From a bacterium (GTDB lineage: Bacteria; Armatimonadota; Fimbriimonadia; Fimbriimonadales; Fimbriimonadaceae), in NCBI GenBank assembly GCA_027483535.1, contig JAIXUN010000002.1, positions 310,001 through 374,000 on the forward strand: DNA of 64,000 nucleotides. The letters run 5' to 3'. Shown one piece after another: positions 15,787 to 25,215 of the stretch. Each line of letters opens with the position of its first letter. Within the stretch, counting starts at the first letter, position 1. The notes below the pieces were generated by a model. That model was not told where the DNA came from. It saw nothing but the letters and a program-made list of their open reading frames with translations, and made no database searches. Both the position numbers and the translations under genes were made by a program.

Positions 15787-16659
15787 TCAGGGCAGTAGCA
15801 CAGCGCCTTGCTCCAGCAGTCGCCGATACCCAAGAATGGTATCGGAGATTCTCACGCGTCGCCGAGCGGCCAGACCCATCGCCACCAGTTTCGCCATTCC
15901 GCCTCCTTCTTCCACCTTCACAAAGTCGAGCCTATTGGAAAGTCCGGCGACCAGCTTGTCTCGGCGCTTGTTGAAATCCGCTCGAAAGGGCGCATCGGGT
16001 CGGAAGGGAGAGATCACCAGATCGGTGTTGGGGTCAAATTCGTATCGCCAAAGTCGGGCGGCGCGGAACGGTTCGTTCCGATAATCGGACCCCAGAACAT
16101 CCTCAAACCCTCGATCCAGGCAAAGAATCCGAGGCACTCCCCATCTCAAAGGCACCACCGCCGCTCGCTGATACTCGGGCCGATCGTGTCCGGCGACGAG
16201 AATTTGACCCTCCAACACCGACTGCTCCACCGTCCTCTCGATCCGGTCGAGCTCGGCGGGCCGAGCATTGCGGCTAGAGAGCACACAAAACTTGTTGCTC
16301 GCTTCCAAAAGGGCCGTGTTGCCGTACACAAACAACGCTCCCGGCGCTTCGGGGTCGAACTCCTCTAGCAGTCGCGGATAGTGCGAGTCTGTGGCGAGAA
16401 TGAGGCCCACGCCGCGAGCGTTGAGCTTCGCTTCCATGTCTTGAAACAAGTGGAGTTCGGATTTGGCCTTGAGAATGGCGGTGGCCTGCGCCGCTTTCAA
16501 GGAGTACTCCTCTTTGAGTGCTTCCGGAGATAGCTGCAAGAACTCGTCCGGGCGAATCCCCAGCAGTTCGTTTCGTGCGACTATGCGCGACACGGTCTTC
16601 CCACCGATTCCTCGGGTGAGAGCCAATATGGTGGCAAAAGACCGCTTGGTCAGCGTCAT
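15787..16659 (-). CDS. DprA/Smf-like protein, divergent
   Basis: The 290-residue protein has the two-part layout of DprA, which loads RecA on incoming single-stranded DNA. An N-terminal helix-hairpin-helix region (ALTRGIGGKTVSRIVARNEL) is followed by a short linker and a Rossmann-like domain. That domain opens with the DprA-like phrase DSHYPRLLEEFDPEAPGALF and continues with VYGNTALLE. In DprA the next strand ends in a conserved GSR; here it reads CVLSSRNARPAE, and the later conserved pieces (GIDxxAH, the Gly-rich turn) are not recognisable. It is therefore a divergent paralogue, perhaps without the usual DNA-binding role, and a real dprA may be elsewhere. It follows mtnP after 12 bp on the same strand. 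Confidence 0.7.
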   Translation of the reverse strand: MTLTKRSFATILALTRGIGGKTVSRIVARNELLGIRPDEFLQLSPEALKEEYSLKAAQATAILKAKSELHLFQDMEAKLNARGVGLILATDSHYPRLLEEFDPEAPGALFVYGNTALLEASNKFCVLSSRNARPAELDRIERTVEQSVLEGQILVAGHDRPEYQRAAVVPLRWGVPRILCLDRGFEDVLGSDYRNEPFRAARLWRYEFDPNTDLVISPFRPDAPFRADFNKRRDKLVAGLSNRLDFVKVEEGGGMAKLVAMGLAARRRVRISDTILGYRRLLEQGAVLLP

Positions 16660-16671
16660 AACCGCAAATTC

Positions 16672-17406
16672 CTAACCGGAGGCGAGTTTACTCGCCGCCG
16701 AGAGAAGAATTTGTACCGCTTGTTCGCCACGCACGTTCATCACATCCTCTACTTCCTGGTGATTCAGTAGTGTTTCAGACAACCCGGCGGCAAGATTGGT
16801 GACCACCGCCAAACATCCGTACGGCACACCCGATTCGCGCATGAGCACGCTTTCGGAAGTGGCGGTCATGCCAACCACGTCCCCGCCCAACTTCATCACG
16901 ACTCCGATCTCGGCCGGGGATTCGTACCGAGGACCGTTCCAGGCAAGGTAGCAACCCTTGGGTTGGATGGGCAAACTCTTTTCGGCCGCCGCATCCAGGA
17001 TCGCCTGGTGACAGAGCGGATCGAAAGGAGTGGTCATGTCCGTGTGCTTCACGTTCGCATCGAACATGGTGAGGTTCCGGAAGGTGAGGTCGATCATGTC
17101 CGAGCAGGCGACAAACGTTCCGATCTCCCACTCTTTACGAAGGCAACCCACCGCAGCGCTGGCGAGCACGCCCTTTACGCCCACTCGTTTCACCGCCTCG
17201 GCAATGCCTCGATAGTTCACATGGTGCGGTGGAACCTTGTGCCCGGCGCTGTGCCGGCTGAGCAGAAGCAGGCGATATCCTTCATGATCCAGCTCTCGCG
17301 CGCGAACCATGCCGTACGAGGTGGGGATATGAACCGACTTTCCCGCGATCTCAAGAAGCCGCGAGCCAATGCCCGTTCCACCGATAATGCCCACGTCGTA
17401 CTTCAT
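16672..17406 (-). CDS. mtnP: S-methyl-5'-thioadenosine phosphorylase (or related purine nucleoside phosphorylase)
   Basis: MtnP cleaves methylthioadenosine with phosphate to adenine and methylthioribose 1-phosphate, the substrate of MtnA. The 244 residues show the family marks DVGIIGGTGIGSRLLEI, LSRHSAGHKVPPHHVNYRGI, ASAAVGCLRKEWEIGTFV, CYLAWNGPRYESPAEI and GGDVVGMTATSESVLMRE. The usual GMTTVPE is GMTATSE here, so the base or sugar preference is not certain. The presence of mtnA nearby supports MtnP. ATG 17406 is preceded by AGAGGA at good spacing; TTG 17412 is an alternative. The DprA-like gene follows after 12 bp. Confidence 0.88.
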   Translation of the reverse strand: MKYDVGIIGGTGIGSRLLEIAGKSVHIPTSYGMVRARELDHEGYRLLLLSRHSAGHKVPPHHVNYRGIAEAVKRVGVKGVLASAAVGCLRKEWEIGTFVACSDMIDLTFRNLTMFDANVKHTDMTTPFDPLCHQAILDAAAEKSLPIQPKGCYLAWNGPRYESPAEIGVVMKLGGDVVGMTATSESVLMRESGVPYGCLAVVTNLAAGLSETLLNHQEVEDVMNVRGEQAVQILLSAASKLASG

Positions 17407-17453
17407 TTTCAACTGATCCTCTTAAGAGTATAGGCGGGCGTATACTTCCGCCT

Positions 17454-17846
17454 GTGACTCTGCGCGAGGTTGTCCACGCTCATATTCCGGTGTTGTACGA
17501 AGACAGCACCATACGCGATGCCGTGGACAAAATGGATATCTATCAGTTTCCCGCTCTCGTGGTTGTCAATTCCGATCACGAGCCCATTGCGGTGATCACG
17601 GAAGGCGATGTTGCCCGTGCGGTGACCATGAAGGGCAGCCTCACCGCCATCGCAAAAGATCCCGCCCATGTTTACGGTTCGAAGGACCCCCGAACCGCCC
17701 GCGCCGACACTGAGGTTTCGGATGCTTTGCACATGATGCTCAACTCTGGAACGACGCTTTTGCCCGTCACTGATCGAGACCGTCTGGCCGGTGTGGTCCT
17801 CCGTGTCGACCTCATGCAGGCGATGTTGCAAGACTCTGGACTCTAG
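17454..17846 (+). CDS. Stand-alone CBS-pair protein
   Basis: The 130-residue protein (GTG start) is two CBS motifs and nothing else. The first is IPVLYEDSTIRDAVDKMDIY ... FPALVVVNSDHEPIAVITEGDVARA. The second is ARADTEVSDALHMMLNSGTT with LLPVTDRDRLAGVVLRVDLM. CBS pairs bind adenine nucleotides or S-adenosyl compounds. Here it is divergent from the methylthioadenosine phosphorylase gene, 47 bp away, so a role tied to adenosine derivatives is possible but not shown. No catalytic domain is attached. Confidence 0.85.
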   Translation: MTLREVVHAHIPVLYEDSTIRDAVDKMDIYQFPALVVVNSDHEPIAVITEGDVARAVTMKGSLTAIAKDPAHVYGSKDPRTARADTEVSDALHMMLNSGTTLLPVTDRDRLAGVVLRVDLMQAMLQDSGL

Positions 17847-17915
17847 CTGTCCAAGCCTGGGAGGGGGCGTAGCCGAGCATCTTAAACAACCCGGAACTCG
17901 GATATCATTGAAGGA

Positions 17916-18743
17916 ATGATTCGGACGGTTTCCCGATCGGCTACGGCCTTGGCTCTCTTGCTGGCAACCCAGACTTTTGCCGCTCAAGACGCCAACAAAT
18001 ATCTTCTGCGCATCAATGTGCAGGAAGGGGATCGTTACGAGTACGTCATCCGATTCAATGTCGATGGCGGTGATTCGCTGGGTCGACTCGGGGCGCAAGT
18101 TCACATGGCTCAACGAGTCACGGGCGTCAAGGCGGATCAAGTCGACTGGTCGGTGTACGTTGCGGGGCAATCCGTAAAGGGCAAGGGCATGATGACCACC
18201 GCCGAGACGATGGTTTCTGACCTGGACGAACTCAAGTACAAGCGATCCACCGATCGAAGAGGAAGTGCAGGCAAGATCGGAATGAGCGACGATCCCGGCG
18301 CGGCATTGGCTACCTCCAGTCCGGAAGTTCAATTCCCCGAGCAACCCATCGCCGTCGGCGATTCTTGGGGCTACGAGATCGATATGTCGGGGACTTCTTT
18401 GCAAGTAACGTCGAAACTCGTTGCGGTCAGAGACGGGCTCGCGATCATTGAATCGGTCTTCGGTGCGAACGATGTGGTGACCCTTGTGGAGCCGTATCGC
18501 TACGAATACGATCTCAAGACCGGAATGCTTCGGCTCAGCACGGGCAAAGCGAAGGTGAATCAGATGGGTGTGGAACTGAGCCTGAACTTCACGATGTACC
18601 GATTGGTCCCGAATCCGGTTTACGGCTTGAAGCCGCTCAACGCGAAGAACCAGGGTCGCACCCAGAAGAAGCAAATCGGCGTTCAGGGCGTGCTTGATCG
18701 GTTCCTGATCGCGGGTGCGAATGTCGCTCCGGGCTGGATGTAA
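17916..18743 (+). CDS. Secreted protein of unknown function
   Basis: The 275-residue protein has a signal peptide ([20 protein letters not shown], cut after FAA). The mature part is beta-rich with Gly turns ([49 protein letters not shown]). It is laid out like the DUF6263-type exported proteins that begin with a strand followed by GDxYxY, but I cannot confirm the family. The C-terminus ([20 protein letters not shown]) is basic. It is followed after 40 bp by scoB on the same strand, with no terminator seen between them. Confidence 0.8.
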   Translation: MIRTVSRSATALALLLATQTFAAQDANKYLLRINVQEGDRYEYVIRFNVDGGDSLGRLGAQVHMAQRVTGVKADQVDWSVYVAGQSVKGKGMMTTAETMVSDLDELKYKRSTDRRGSAGKIGMSDDPGAALATSSPEVQFPEQPIAVGDSWGYEIDMSGTSLQVTSKLVAVRDGLAIIESVFGANDVVTLVEPYRYEYDLKTGMLRLSTGKAKVNQMGVELSLNFTMYRLVPNPVYGLKPLNAKNQGRTQKKQIGVQGVLDRFLIAGANVAPGWM

Positions 18744-18783
18744 CGCCCCCTTCAATCTTCAAAGAAACGCAGTCGAGGAAGCA

Positions 18784-19446
18784 ATGGCGCTAACACGAGA
18801 ACAACTTGCCCAAAGAGCCGCGAAAGAACTTCGCGATGGCTTTTACGTCAACCTAGGGATCGGTATCCCAACCTTGGTGGCGAACTACATTCCGGAAGGG
18901 ATGGATGTTTGCTTGCAGAGCGAAAACGGAATGCTCGGCCTGGGTCCTTTCCCGTACGAGGGGGAAGAAGACGCCGACCTGATCAACGCGGGCAAGCAAA
19001 CCGTCACCGAGATCGAGGGCTCCTCTTACTTCAGCAGCGCCGATTCTTTCGCGATGATCCGAGGCGGACACATTGATCTTTCGATTCTAGGCGCGATGGA
19101 AGTCTCTGCCGAGGGCGATCTTGCCAACTGGATGATTCCAGGCAAGATGGTGAAAGGCATGGGCGGGGCGATGGATCTTGTCGCAGGCGTTAAGCGGGTG
19201 GTGGTGGTAATGGAGCACACCAACAAGGCGGGCGACTCCAAAATTCTGCCGCAGTGTTCTTTACCGCTCACGGGCAAAGCCTGTGTTGATCTGGTGGTTA
19301 CCGATCTTTGCGTGTTCTCGGTCGAACGTGGGAAAGGTCTTACTCTTCTGGAATTGGCTCCGGGAGTCACCCTAGAAGAAGTGCAGGCAAAAACGGCGGC
19401 TTCGTTTGAAGTGGCTCCGACGCTTCACGAAATGGCTTTCGCATAG
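18784..19446 (+). CDS. scoB: 3-oxoacid CoA-transferase subunit B
   Basis: Subunit B carries the catalytic Glu that forms the CoA thioester. The 220 residues from ATG 18784 (GAGG five bases upstream) show the conserved [20 protein letters not shown], the catalytic Glu in [31 protein letters not shown] and [20 protein letters not shown]. The length fits the AtoA/ScoB group. It is 3 kb away from scoA. A weak GC hairpin followed by TTTTTT near 19464-19483 may end its transcript. Acetoacetate made by the fumarylacetoacetase encoded at 27.9 kb is a plausible substrate (inference). Confidence 0.93.
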   Translation: MALTREQLAQRAAKELRDGFYVNLGIGIPTLVANYIPEGMDVCLQSENGMLGLGPFPYEGEEDADLINAGKQTVTEIEGSSYFSSADSFAMIRGGHIDLSILGAMEVSAEGDLANWMIPGKMVKGMGGAMDLVAGVKRVVVVMEHTNKAGDSKILPQCSLPLTGKACVDLVVTDLCVFSVERGKGLTLLELAPGVTLEEVQAKTAASFEVAPTLHEMAFA

Positions 19447-19522
19447 CCAAAAACCAAAGGAGCGTTCGGTGGCGGACGTTTTTTAGGAGCGCATCGCGCG
19501 GAATTCACGTTAAGATGTAATT

Positions 19523-20827
19523 GTGAATCTCGCGTCTGTAACCCTTGCCCTTATCTCCCTCGGCTGGTCCGGCGGAACGCCACTGACTGAGGAGCAAGTC
19601 GATAGCTTCATCAAGAAGGTCGTTAATGCGGTGCCCGCCAACGAGCGCATGCAGCCTGCGAGCGTTCCGAAAATGGAAGCTGCCGTTAAGGAAGCCCTCG
19701 CCGAAACACCCCTGGAAGAGGCCACCGTCGAGCAACTCCGAAAGATTGCCGTCGGCGCGAATGCGATTCGGCTCGAGGCTCTGCGAGAAGCTCTCGCTCC
19801 GCAGTTGACGAAGCATGCAGGCGCTCCCACCGTGGACGGTGCCGTTGCTTCTGTCCTCAAGTTCCAGTTTTATCCGGGTATGAGCCGACGCCAAGCAACG
19901 GGTCCGGCTGTGGAAGGCATGGCCGATGCGTACGCAACCGCTCTGAAGCATGCGAAGCTGGGCGACCTTCTTAACTCTGAGCATGTCTCCGCAAGTACGG
20001 TTCTGAGCGGCTTTGCCGCGTTCCCAGCGTCGTTGATCGAGAGCAAAGGAATTGCCGAATCGGTGGTTGCGGCTTACAAGATGCCGATGTCCGGTCCGGC
20101 TCGCCGATCGCTGATCAACAACTTCGGCAGCGCCTCGCGAGAAGGCTCTGGCTTTACGAAGGGTCAAGTCGAGCAACTTCGCGCTGCAACACTTAGCCAA
20201 GTCAAAACCCACCTCGCTTCCCTGAACGGTCAAACGTCGGAAGCAGCGGTTCGTGAGACCAAGTACATGCAAGACGCAGAGAAGTTCCTAGACGGTCCTG
20301 CCGCCAAGGGAACCCTGGTTGGCAACCCTAGCCCGAACTTCACTTTCACCTGGTCGAGCAACGGCAAGATTTCGTCCCTTGCCGATCTCAAGGGCAAGGT
20401 CGTGGTCATCGACTTCTGGGCAACCTGGTGCGGTCCGTGCATCGCGTCGTTCCCCGAGATTCGAGCGATGAAGGAGCGATACAAGAACGCGCCCGTCGTG
20501 ATCCTCGGTGTCACCAGCCCGCAGGGATATCACATCGACCGATCCGACAAGAACGCTCCGAAGCGAGTGATGACGGAGAAGGCGGAGATGGAGTACGAAC
20601 TCATGCCGAGCTTCATGAAGGATCTGGAAATGACCTGGGACGTCGCGTTCTCCACCGATAACGTGTTCAACCCGTACTTCGGCGTTCGAGGCATCCCGCA
20701 CATGGCGATCATCGATGCGAAGGGCAACGTTCGGTACAACGGCATCCACCCGGCTGCCGATCCAACCGGAACCGTGAACAAGGTCGACGCTCTCTTGAAA
20801 GAGATCGGCGTCACCGTTTCCAACTGA
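19523..20827 (+). CDS. Exported protein with C-terminal TlpA/ResA-type thioredoxin domain
   Basis: The 434-residue protein starts with GTG and a short signal-like segment (MNLASVTLALISLGWSGG). Residues 20-260 are mostly helical and not recognised. Residues 270-430 are a TlpA-like thioredoxin domain: NPSPNFTFTWSSNGKISSLA, then KVVVIDFWATWCGPCIASFP with the redox CGPC, then the typical TlpA inserted stretch and FNPYFGVRGIPHMAIID with the cis-Pro. Such proteins reduce or form disulphides outside the cytoplasm, often for cytochrome c maturation. A perfect bidirectional terminator follows. Confidence 0.88.
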   Translation: MNLASVTLALISLGWSGGTPLTEEQVDSFIKKVVNAVPANERMQPASVPKMEAAVKEALAETPLEEATVEQLRKIAVGANAIRLEALREALAPQLTKHAGAPTVDGAVASVLKFQFYPGMSRRQATGPAVEGMADAYATALKHAKLGDLLNSEHVSASTVLSGFAAFPASLIESKGIAESVVAAYKMPMSGPARRSLINNFGSASREGSGFTKGQVEQLRAATLSQVKTHLASLNGQTSEAAVRETKYMQDAEKFLDGPAAKGTLVGNPSPNFTFTWSSNGKISSLADLKGKVVVIDFWATWCGPCIASFPEIRAMKERYKNAPVVILGVTSPQGYHIDRSDKNAPKRVMTEKAEMEYELMPSFMKDLEMTWDVAFSTDNVFNPYFGVRGIPHMAIIDAKGNVRYNGIHPAADPTGTVNKVDALLKEIGVTVSN

Positions 20828-20845
20828 TTCTAGGGATCCAAACTG

Positions 20846-20877
20846 AAAAGCCCCGGTCGATATCGACCGGGGCTTTT
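20846..20877. terminator. Bidirectional terminator between convergent genes
   Basis: A perfect 32-bp palindrome, two 16-bp arms (AAAAGCCCCGGTCGAT and its complement) with an A tract on one side and a T tract on the other. It sits between the TlpA-like gene and the PEP-CTERM gene that converge here, so it can stop transcripts on both strands. Confidence 0.9.
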
Positions 20878-20893
20878 AAATTTCAAAGGACGA

Positions 20894-21472
20894 TTACTTG
20901 TTCTTTCGTCGTCGAGCGAATGCGGCGAGTCCAATACCCATCACCGCAAGGCTGGCGGGCTCTGGAACGACCTGAATCGACAGACCGCCTTGGTTGTCAG
21001 AAAAGTTGTCATCCCACCAGTGGAAGAAGACTTCTTGGCTGGAACCCAAGTTCAACGTGATCGGGCTGAACAGCGACTCCGCTTCGGTGAATGCCGCGGC
21101 CGCGGTCGGCTCGTAGTAGCCCGGCGTACTGTTGATTCCACCGCCCGTCCCGTATTGGGTGTAGTTCGTAGAAGGGTCCAGACCACCAAGGGTAACGCGA
21201 AGTGCCCACTCCCATCCGCGACCCGAGGAAACGGTTCCAAATCGATTCACCGCAGTGAAGTTTGCCCCTGGGGTTGGTGGGGCGACGGGCGTGATCTCGT
21301 AAGTGCCCGGTCCGAGCATCATCTTCGTGCCGACGTACTTCAACGCACCGACAGTGACCTCGTCGGGGTTCTGACCAAGCTGTGAACTGATGTTAACAAT
21401 AGTTGCTTGCGAACTAGCCGCAACAACAAAAATTCCTGTGCTGAGCACAAGTGTAAAAAGCCGATCTTTCAT
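20894..21472 (-). CDS. PEP-CTERM sorted extracellular protein
   Basis: The 192-residue protein has a signal peptide (MKDRLFTLVLSTGIFVVAAS) and ends with a PEP-CTERM signal: VVPEPASLAVMGIGLAAFA then RRRKNK. PEP-CTERM tails are recognised by an exosortase that anchors or releases the protein at the envelope. The middle part (SNYTQYGTGGGINSTPGYYE, FHWWDDNFSDNQGG) is beta-rich and unassigned. The start is ATG 21472; TTG 21478 is six bases earlier. Two PEP-CTERM proteins in this window mean the host should carry an exosortase, which is not in this window. Confidence 0.9.
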   Translation of the reverse strand: MKDRLFTLVLSTGIFVVAASSQATIVNISSQLGQNPDEVTVGALKYVGTKMMLGPGTYEITPVAPPTPGANFTAVNRFGTVSSGRGWEWALRVTLGGLDPSTNYTQYGTGGGINSTPGYYEPTAAAAFTEAESLFSPITLNLGSSQEVFFHWWDDNFSDNQGGLSIQVVPEPASLAVMGIGLAAFARRRKNK

Positions 21473-21592
21473 TCTCAAATCCTAAACACAACCCTCGCCA
21501 GCGCAGGGGTCACAGTTAGTTTAGGCGCAATTTTCGTACCGAGGGTTCCGCATATGCAGAACCCGGTACTACCACGAGGCTGAAGGTCGTTA

Positions 21593-24025
21593 CTACTCGC
21601 CGAACTGGGCGAGCACGCCCTTCACCTGATTGCGAATGAAGTGCAGTGAGTGGTTTTTCAACGGTCGAAGCACCTTCACCGCCGCAGGATCGCCGTAGAT
21701 CGACAGACCCGTGATCGCGGTTGAAAGGATTCCGTAAGATCGGTTGCGAGCGCCCTGCTCAAGCATCTCATAAACCGATCGGTCGCCCTTCTCATCCTTC
21801 ATCACCGCCAATTGGATCATCGCCGCCTTGCGGACCGGGGCCGGAGCCTTGGCTCGAATCGCCTCCCAAGCAAGCGATCGGGCAAGCTTGGCGTTCTTTC
21901 GCGTCAGCCAACCAAGCGCATCGGTGCGAATCCCCATATCGTAGGTTGGGGTCTTCCACCCTTGCTGAGCCAATTTCTCGTCGTTCGTAAGCGAGAGCAG
22001 CGAGTTGAAGGCGGTCCGCTTGAGAGCCTCGTTCGGGTGAGACTCGAACACCTGCTTGAGCTTGGTCAGGACTCGCTCCTCGTTCTTGAACCGACCGAAC
22101 TTGCCCAAAATCGAGTTCACCAGTCGGAGATCGGTGTTTCCATCGACCATCGCCATGAGCGTTTCCAGGTTCTCGATCTGCTCGATGAGGGCAATCTTCA
22201 ACCCGATTGCGGGCTCACGTGCGAGCAACTCGGTGGCGACCTTATCGCCAATAGGCTGACCCGGAATGCCGAGCACTCGCTCACGGTCGCCTGAGTTCTC
22301 AGCCGCCTTCCAGAGTCTCAGTCGCTCCTCCGAGGTGATGGTTGGGTAGTTCACTCGGCACATGAGCCAGCTACCCGGATCGACAAAGAAGGTCTCGCCG
22401 TCGGCAATGTCCAGCGACTGTGAACTGTTCGGCCCGTAGGTCACTTTTTCGGTTCGAGAAGCACCGTTAGCGCCCACAATCTTCACCGAGACTTCGCCAG
22501 AAAACCCTTCCGTCTTCTGAGCGATGGTGAGCTTCTTGTTCGATTTCGTTACTTGGAACTTCGGATATCCGGCGGTGTAGAACCACTGCTTGCGAAAGGC
22601 GTCCAGAGACTTGCCGGAGCTCTTTTCAAACGCCTTGAAGAAGATCTCGGTATCGGTGTTCTTGTAGCCCCACTCTTGCAGATACTCCTTGGTCGCTTTC
22701 CAGAACGCCTCTTCTCCCAGGGTGTTCATCAGCATGAACATGCGGGTCGCGCCGCCCGGATAGGCGTTGCCATCGAACATCTCGATCGGGTCTCCGTAGT
22801 TTTTGAAGACCATGGGCCGATTCGCACCGTCCATGCCGCCTAGGCCCCCGTCGTAGATTCCCACTCGCTCCAGATGGAACTCATCATCGCCCTGGTCTTT
22901 TCGAGTCCAAAACGCGGGCAAGAAGCTCGCCCACCCTTCATTCACCCAAATATGAGCCCATTCGGAGGTGGTGATGAGGTCTCCAAACCACTGGTGAGCA
23001 AGCTCGTGCGCAACCAGCCCGGTCGCGCTTTGAAGCGGATTGACCTCCTTCGGGAAGGTCGCGGTGATGGTGTTGGTGGTGCAGGAGACATTCTCCATGC
23101 CCCCGAACATGAATTCGGGCACGGCCGACTGGGCATATTTCTCCCACGGATACTTCACGCCCACAAGCCCGGAAAAGAACTCGACAATTTTGTGCGTCCC
23201 GCCGAACGCGTTTTCTACCCACGGCTCCACTCCTTTGGGAGCCCAGTTGGTGACCTCGATTCCCTCCCAAGTACCGTCGACGAGTTGCTTGTAATCTCCG
23301 CCAACGAACGAGATGAGATAAGTGGCGTGCGGCTTGGAGATCTTCCAATGCCAAATGGCCTGAGTGCCTTCTTGCTTCTTGGCGATGAGCGCCCCGTTGC
23401 TAAGAACGCTCCAGTTGGAGGGCACGCGGATGATGCCTTCCGAGGTCGCCTTGTCGTTCGGAGAGTCGTAAGTCGGCAGCCAGTAGCGAGTGTCTTCCAT
23501 CTCACCCTGGGTGAACACCACGGCGGTCTGTGCGGGGTAGGCATTGGCTTCCGCGACAAAGTAAACGCCCGCATCGGGGCGGGTCGAGTATCGAATCTCA
23601 ACCTTCAACGTCTCGCCCGCGGCGCGGTTTTTGACCGTGGTGGAAGTCTTCTTGGTCTTGGCGTCTACCTTGGTCACCAAGTGTGGGAGCACCTCTAAGA
23701 CATCGCCCAGGACTTTGTAAGAAACGGTTTCGCCGTTCACTTTTACCGACCCGATGCTGAGCCTCGCGGCATCGAAGTAAAGCTGAGCGTTCTTAAGAAG
23801 CGTCTTGACGGTGTTGGTGGCAACGCCCGAAATGGATTCTTGAGCGGGGTCCACCGTGATGTCCCACCGAATGTCGAGCAGATCGTACTCGTGCCTATCT
23901 CGCGCTGTTTTGGGGAAGTTAGCGGGTTTGCTGCCTGGAGTCGGGTCTCCATCTTTTTGGGCAAAACGAGAAGGCTGGGCATCTACCAAAAGAGAGCCTG
24001 CGAGTAGGAGACTAATGCCGAACAC
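21593..24025 (-). CDS. M1 family metallo-aminopeptidase with C-terminal repeat region
   Basis: An 810-residue exported zinc aminopeptidase. The N-terminus is a signal peptide (FGISLLLAGSLLVDAQ). The beta-rich N-domain leads to GGMENVSCTTNT, a variant of the GxMEN substrate-binding motif, and to the zinc site VAHELAHQWFGDL with the third ligand in NEGWASF. Residues from about 600 on form helical, HEAT-like repeats (LGIPGQPIGDKVATELLARE and further), as in several M1 enzymes. It removes N-terminal residues from peptides. The frame opens with GTG 24025. No close neighbour suggests a specific substrate. Confidence 0.92.
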   Translation of the reverse strand: MFGISLLLAGSLLVDAQPSRFAQKDGDPTPGSKPANFPKTARDRHEYDLLDIRWDITVDPAQESISGVATNTVKTLLKNAQLYFDAARLSIGSVKVNGETVSYKVLGDVLEVLPHLVTKVDAKTKKTSTTVKNRAAGETLKVEIRYSTRPDAGVYFVAEANAYPAQTAVVFTQGEMEDTRYWLPTYDSPNDKATSEGIIRVPSNWSVLSNGALIAKKQEGTQAIWHWKISKPHATYLISFVGGDYKQLVDGTWEGIEVTNWAPKGVEPWVENAFGGTHKIVEFFSGLVGVKYPWEKYAQSAVPEFMFGGMENVSCTTNTITATFPKEVNPLQSATGLVAHELAHQWFGDLITTSEWAHIWVNEGWASFLPAFWTRKDQGDDEFHLERVGIYDGGLGGMDGANRPMVFKNYGDPIEMFDGNAYPGGATRMFMLMNTLGEEAFWKATKEYLQEWGYKNTDTEIFFKAFEKSSGKSLDAFRKQWFYTAGYPKFQVTKSNKKLTIAQKTEGFSGEVSVKIVGANGASRTEKVTYGPNSSQSLDIADGETFFVDPGSWLMCRVNYPTITSEERLRLWKAAENSGDRERVLGIPGQPIGDKVATELLAREPAIGLKIALIEQIENLETLMAMVDGNTDLRLVNSILGKFGRFKNEERVLTKLKQVFESHPNEALKRTAFNSLLSLTNDEKLAQQGWKTPTYDMGIRTDALGWLTRKNAKLARSLAWEAIRAKAPAPVRKAAMIQLAVMKDEKGDRSVYEMLEQGARNRSYGILSTAITGLSIYGDPAAVKVLRPLKNHSLHFIRNQVKGVLAQFGE

Positions 24026-24079
24026 CCGACTATTTTATGCGGGTACGCCCAATTTTGGTTAAGGCACCTCCGAAAATGG

Positions 24080-24700
24080 TTAAGAGTTGCTCGTGTATTC
24101 CCGCTCTTTCTCTACCAACTTCTGAGCCGCTTCCCAGGCGCGGGCGATGTCTTCGACCAACAACGAGTAGCCGCCATCCGACCCCGAATGAGCGTTTCGA
24201 AGAATGTAAGACGGGTGGAGCGTAGCGATCGCGGTCTTTGCCATTTCGCACGGGAAGTACTTGCCGCGCTCTTTCGTGATGGCAAAGTTGCGCTTGATGA
24301 GGTTCTTGGCGCTAGGAGCCCCCACGCACAAGATCACCTTCGGCTTGATGAGCATGAGTTGCGGCGTCAACCACCTTCTGCAAGCCAAAACCTCTTCCTC
24401 CGTGGGCGGTCGATTCTGCGGCTTGCCTGTCGACCAATCTGCCGCACGACACTTCACTGTGTTGCAGATGTAAACGATCTCCCTGGAGAGCCCGGCTTCC
24501 ACAAGAGCCTTATCCAAAAGCTGCCCCGCTTTGCCCACAAAGGGTCGTCCGGTTTTGTCTTCGTTGTCTCCCGGACCTTCGCCGACAAGAACGAGGGGCG
24601 AAAGCGGATTCCCCTCGCCAAAAACCACGTTGGTTCGCTTTTCAGATAGAACGCAATCGGTGCAGGTCGATGCCGCGACTTGTAACTCTTGAAGGGTCAA
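24080..24700 (-). CDS. Uracil-DNA glycosylase family 4 (iron-sulphur type)
   Basis: This enzyme cuts uracil from DNA to start base excision repair. The 206 residues show the family 4 pattern: STCTDCVL gives the first two Cys for the 4Fe-4S cluster, VLVGEGPGDNEDKTGRPFVG is the catalytic motif, and TVKCRAA and a later Cys complete the cluster ligands. LHPSYILRN is the second active-site motif. It starts with TTG 24700, overlapping the HIT-protein stop by four bases (TTGA), so translation is coupled to that gene. Confidence 0.92.
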   Translation of the reverse strand: MTLQELQVAASTCTDCVLSEKRTNVVFGEGNPLSPLVLVGEGPGDNEDKTGRPFVGKAGQLLDKALVEAGLSREIVYICNTVKCRAADWSTGKPQNRPPTEEEVLACRRWLTPQLMLIKPKVILCVGAPSAKNLIKRNFAITKERGKYFPCEMAKTAIATLHPSYILRNAHSGSDGGYSLLVEDIARAWEAAQKLVEKEREYTSNS

Positions 24701-25215
24701 GGCTTGCTCTCTCCTGAATTCGAAAGGGAAGAGTCGGCAAGCGCAAAAGCCCGAATCTTTTGGTAGCTTTCATCCATGGCCTGAGGCATCACCCGAACCT
24801 CGCCCACGGTCGTCATGAAGTTGGTGTCACCGTTCCATCGAGGCACGATGTGCCAATGCAAGTGCTGCGGAATGCCCGCTCCGGCCGCTCGACCCAGGTT
24901 CAGCCCGACGTTGAACCCGTCTGGGCGATAGATTTCGGTGAGCCAACTGATGCAGCGAGCGATGAGGCGGTGGATCTCCAGCAGTTCATCGTCGGACATG
25001 GTTGTCATGTCGTTGGTCTGCCGGTACGGAGCCACCAACAAATGACCATTGGTGTAGGGGAACGCATTCATGATCACGAACGCGGTTTGCCCTCGGAAGA
25101 CGATGAGGTTCTTCTCATCATCGTTTTCAGCGGGAAGATCCGCAAAGATGTTGCCGGACCCACTCGGCTTTTCGATGTACTGCATTCGCCAAGGAGCCCA
25201 TAGCGTTTCCCGCAT
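24697..25215 (-). CDS. HIT-family protein (Ap4A phosphorylase-like)
   Basis: The 172-residue protein has the HIT motif as QHLHWHIVPRW, where the three His are spaced as usual in nucleotide hydrolases and transferases. The N-terminal MRETLWAPWRMQYIEK and NGHLLVAPYRQTND match the branch of short HIT proteins annotated as Ap4A phosphorylase or diadenosine hydrolase. The exact nucleotide substrate is not visible. It is the first gene of a two-gene unit with the uracil-DNA glycosylase. Confidence 0.9.
   Translation of the reverse strand: MRETLWAPWRMQYIEKPSGSGNIFADLPAENDDEKNLIVFRGQTAFVIMNAFPYTNGHLLVAPYRQTNDMTTMSDDELLEIHRLIARCISWLTEIYRPDGFNVGLNLGRAAGAGIPQHLHWHIVPRWNGDTNFMTTVGEVRVMPQAMDESYQKIRAFALADSSLSNSGESKP

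Noticed and set aside
17409-18755. 448-residue minus-strand frame across the CBS gene and the secreted protein gene
   Set aside because: It runs antisense to two convincing genes and has no motif of its own.
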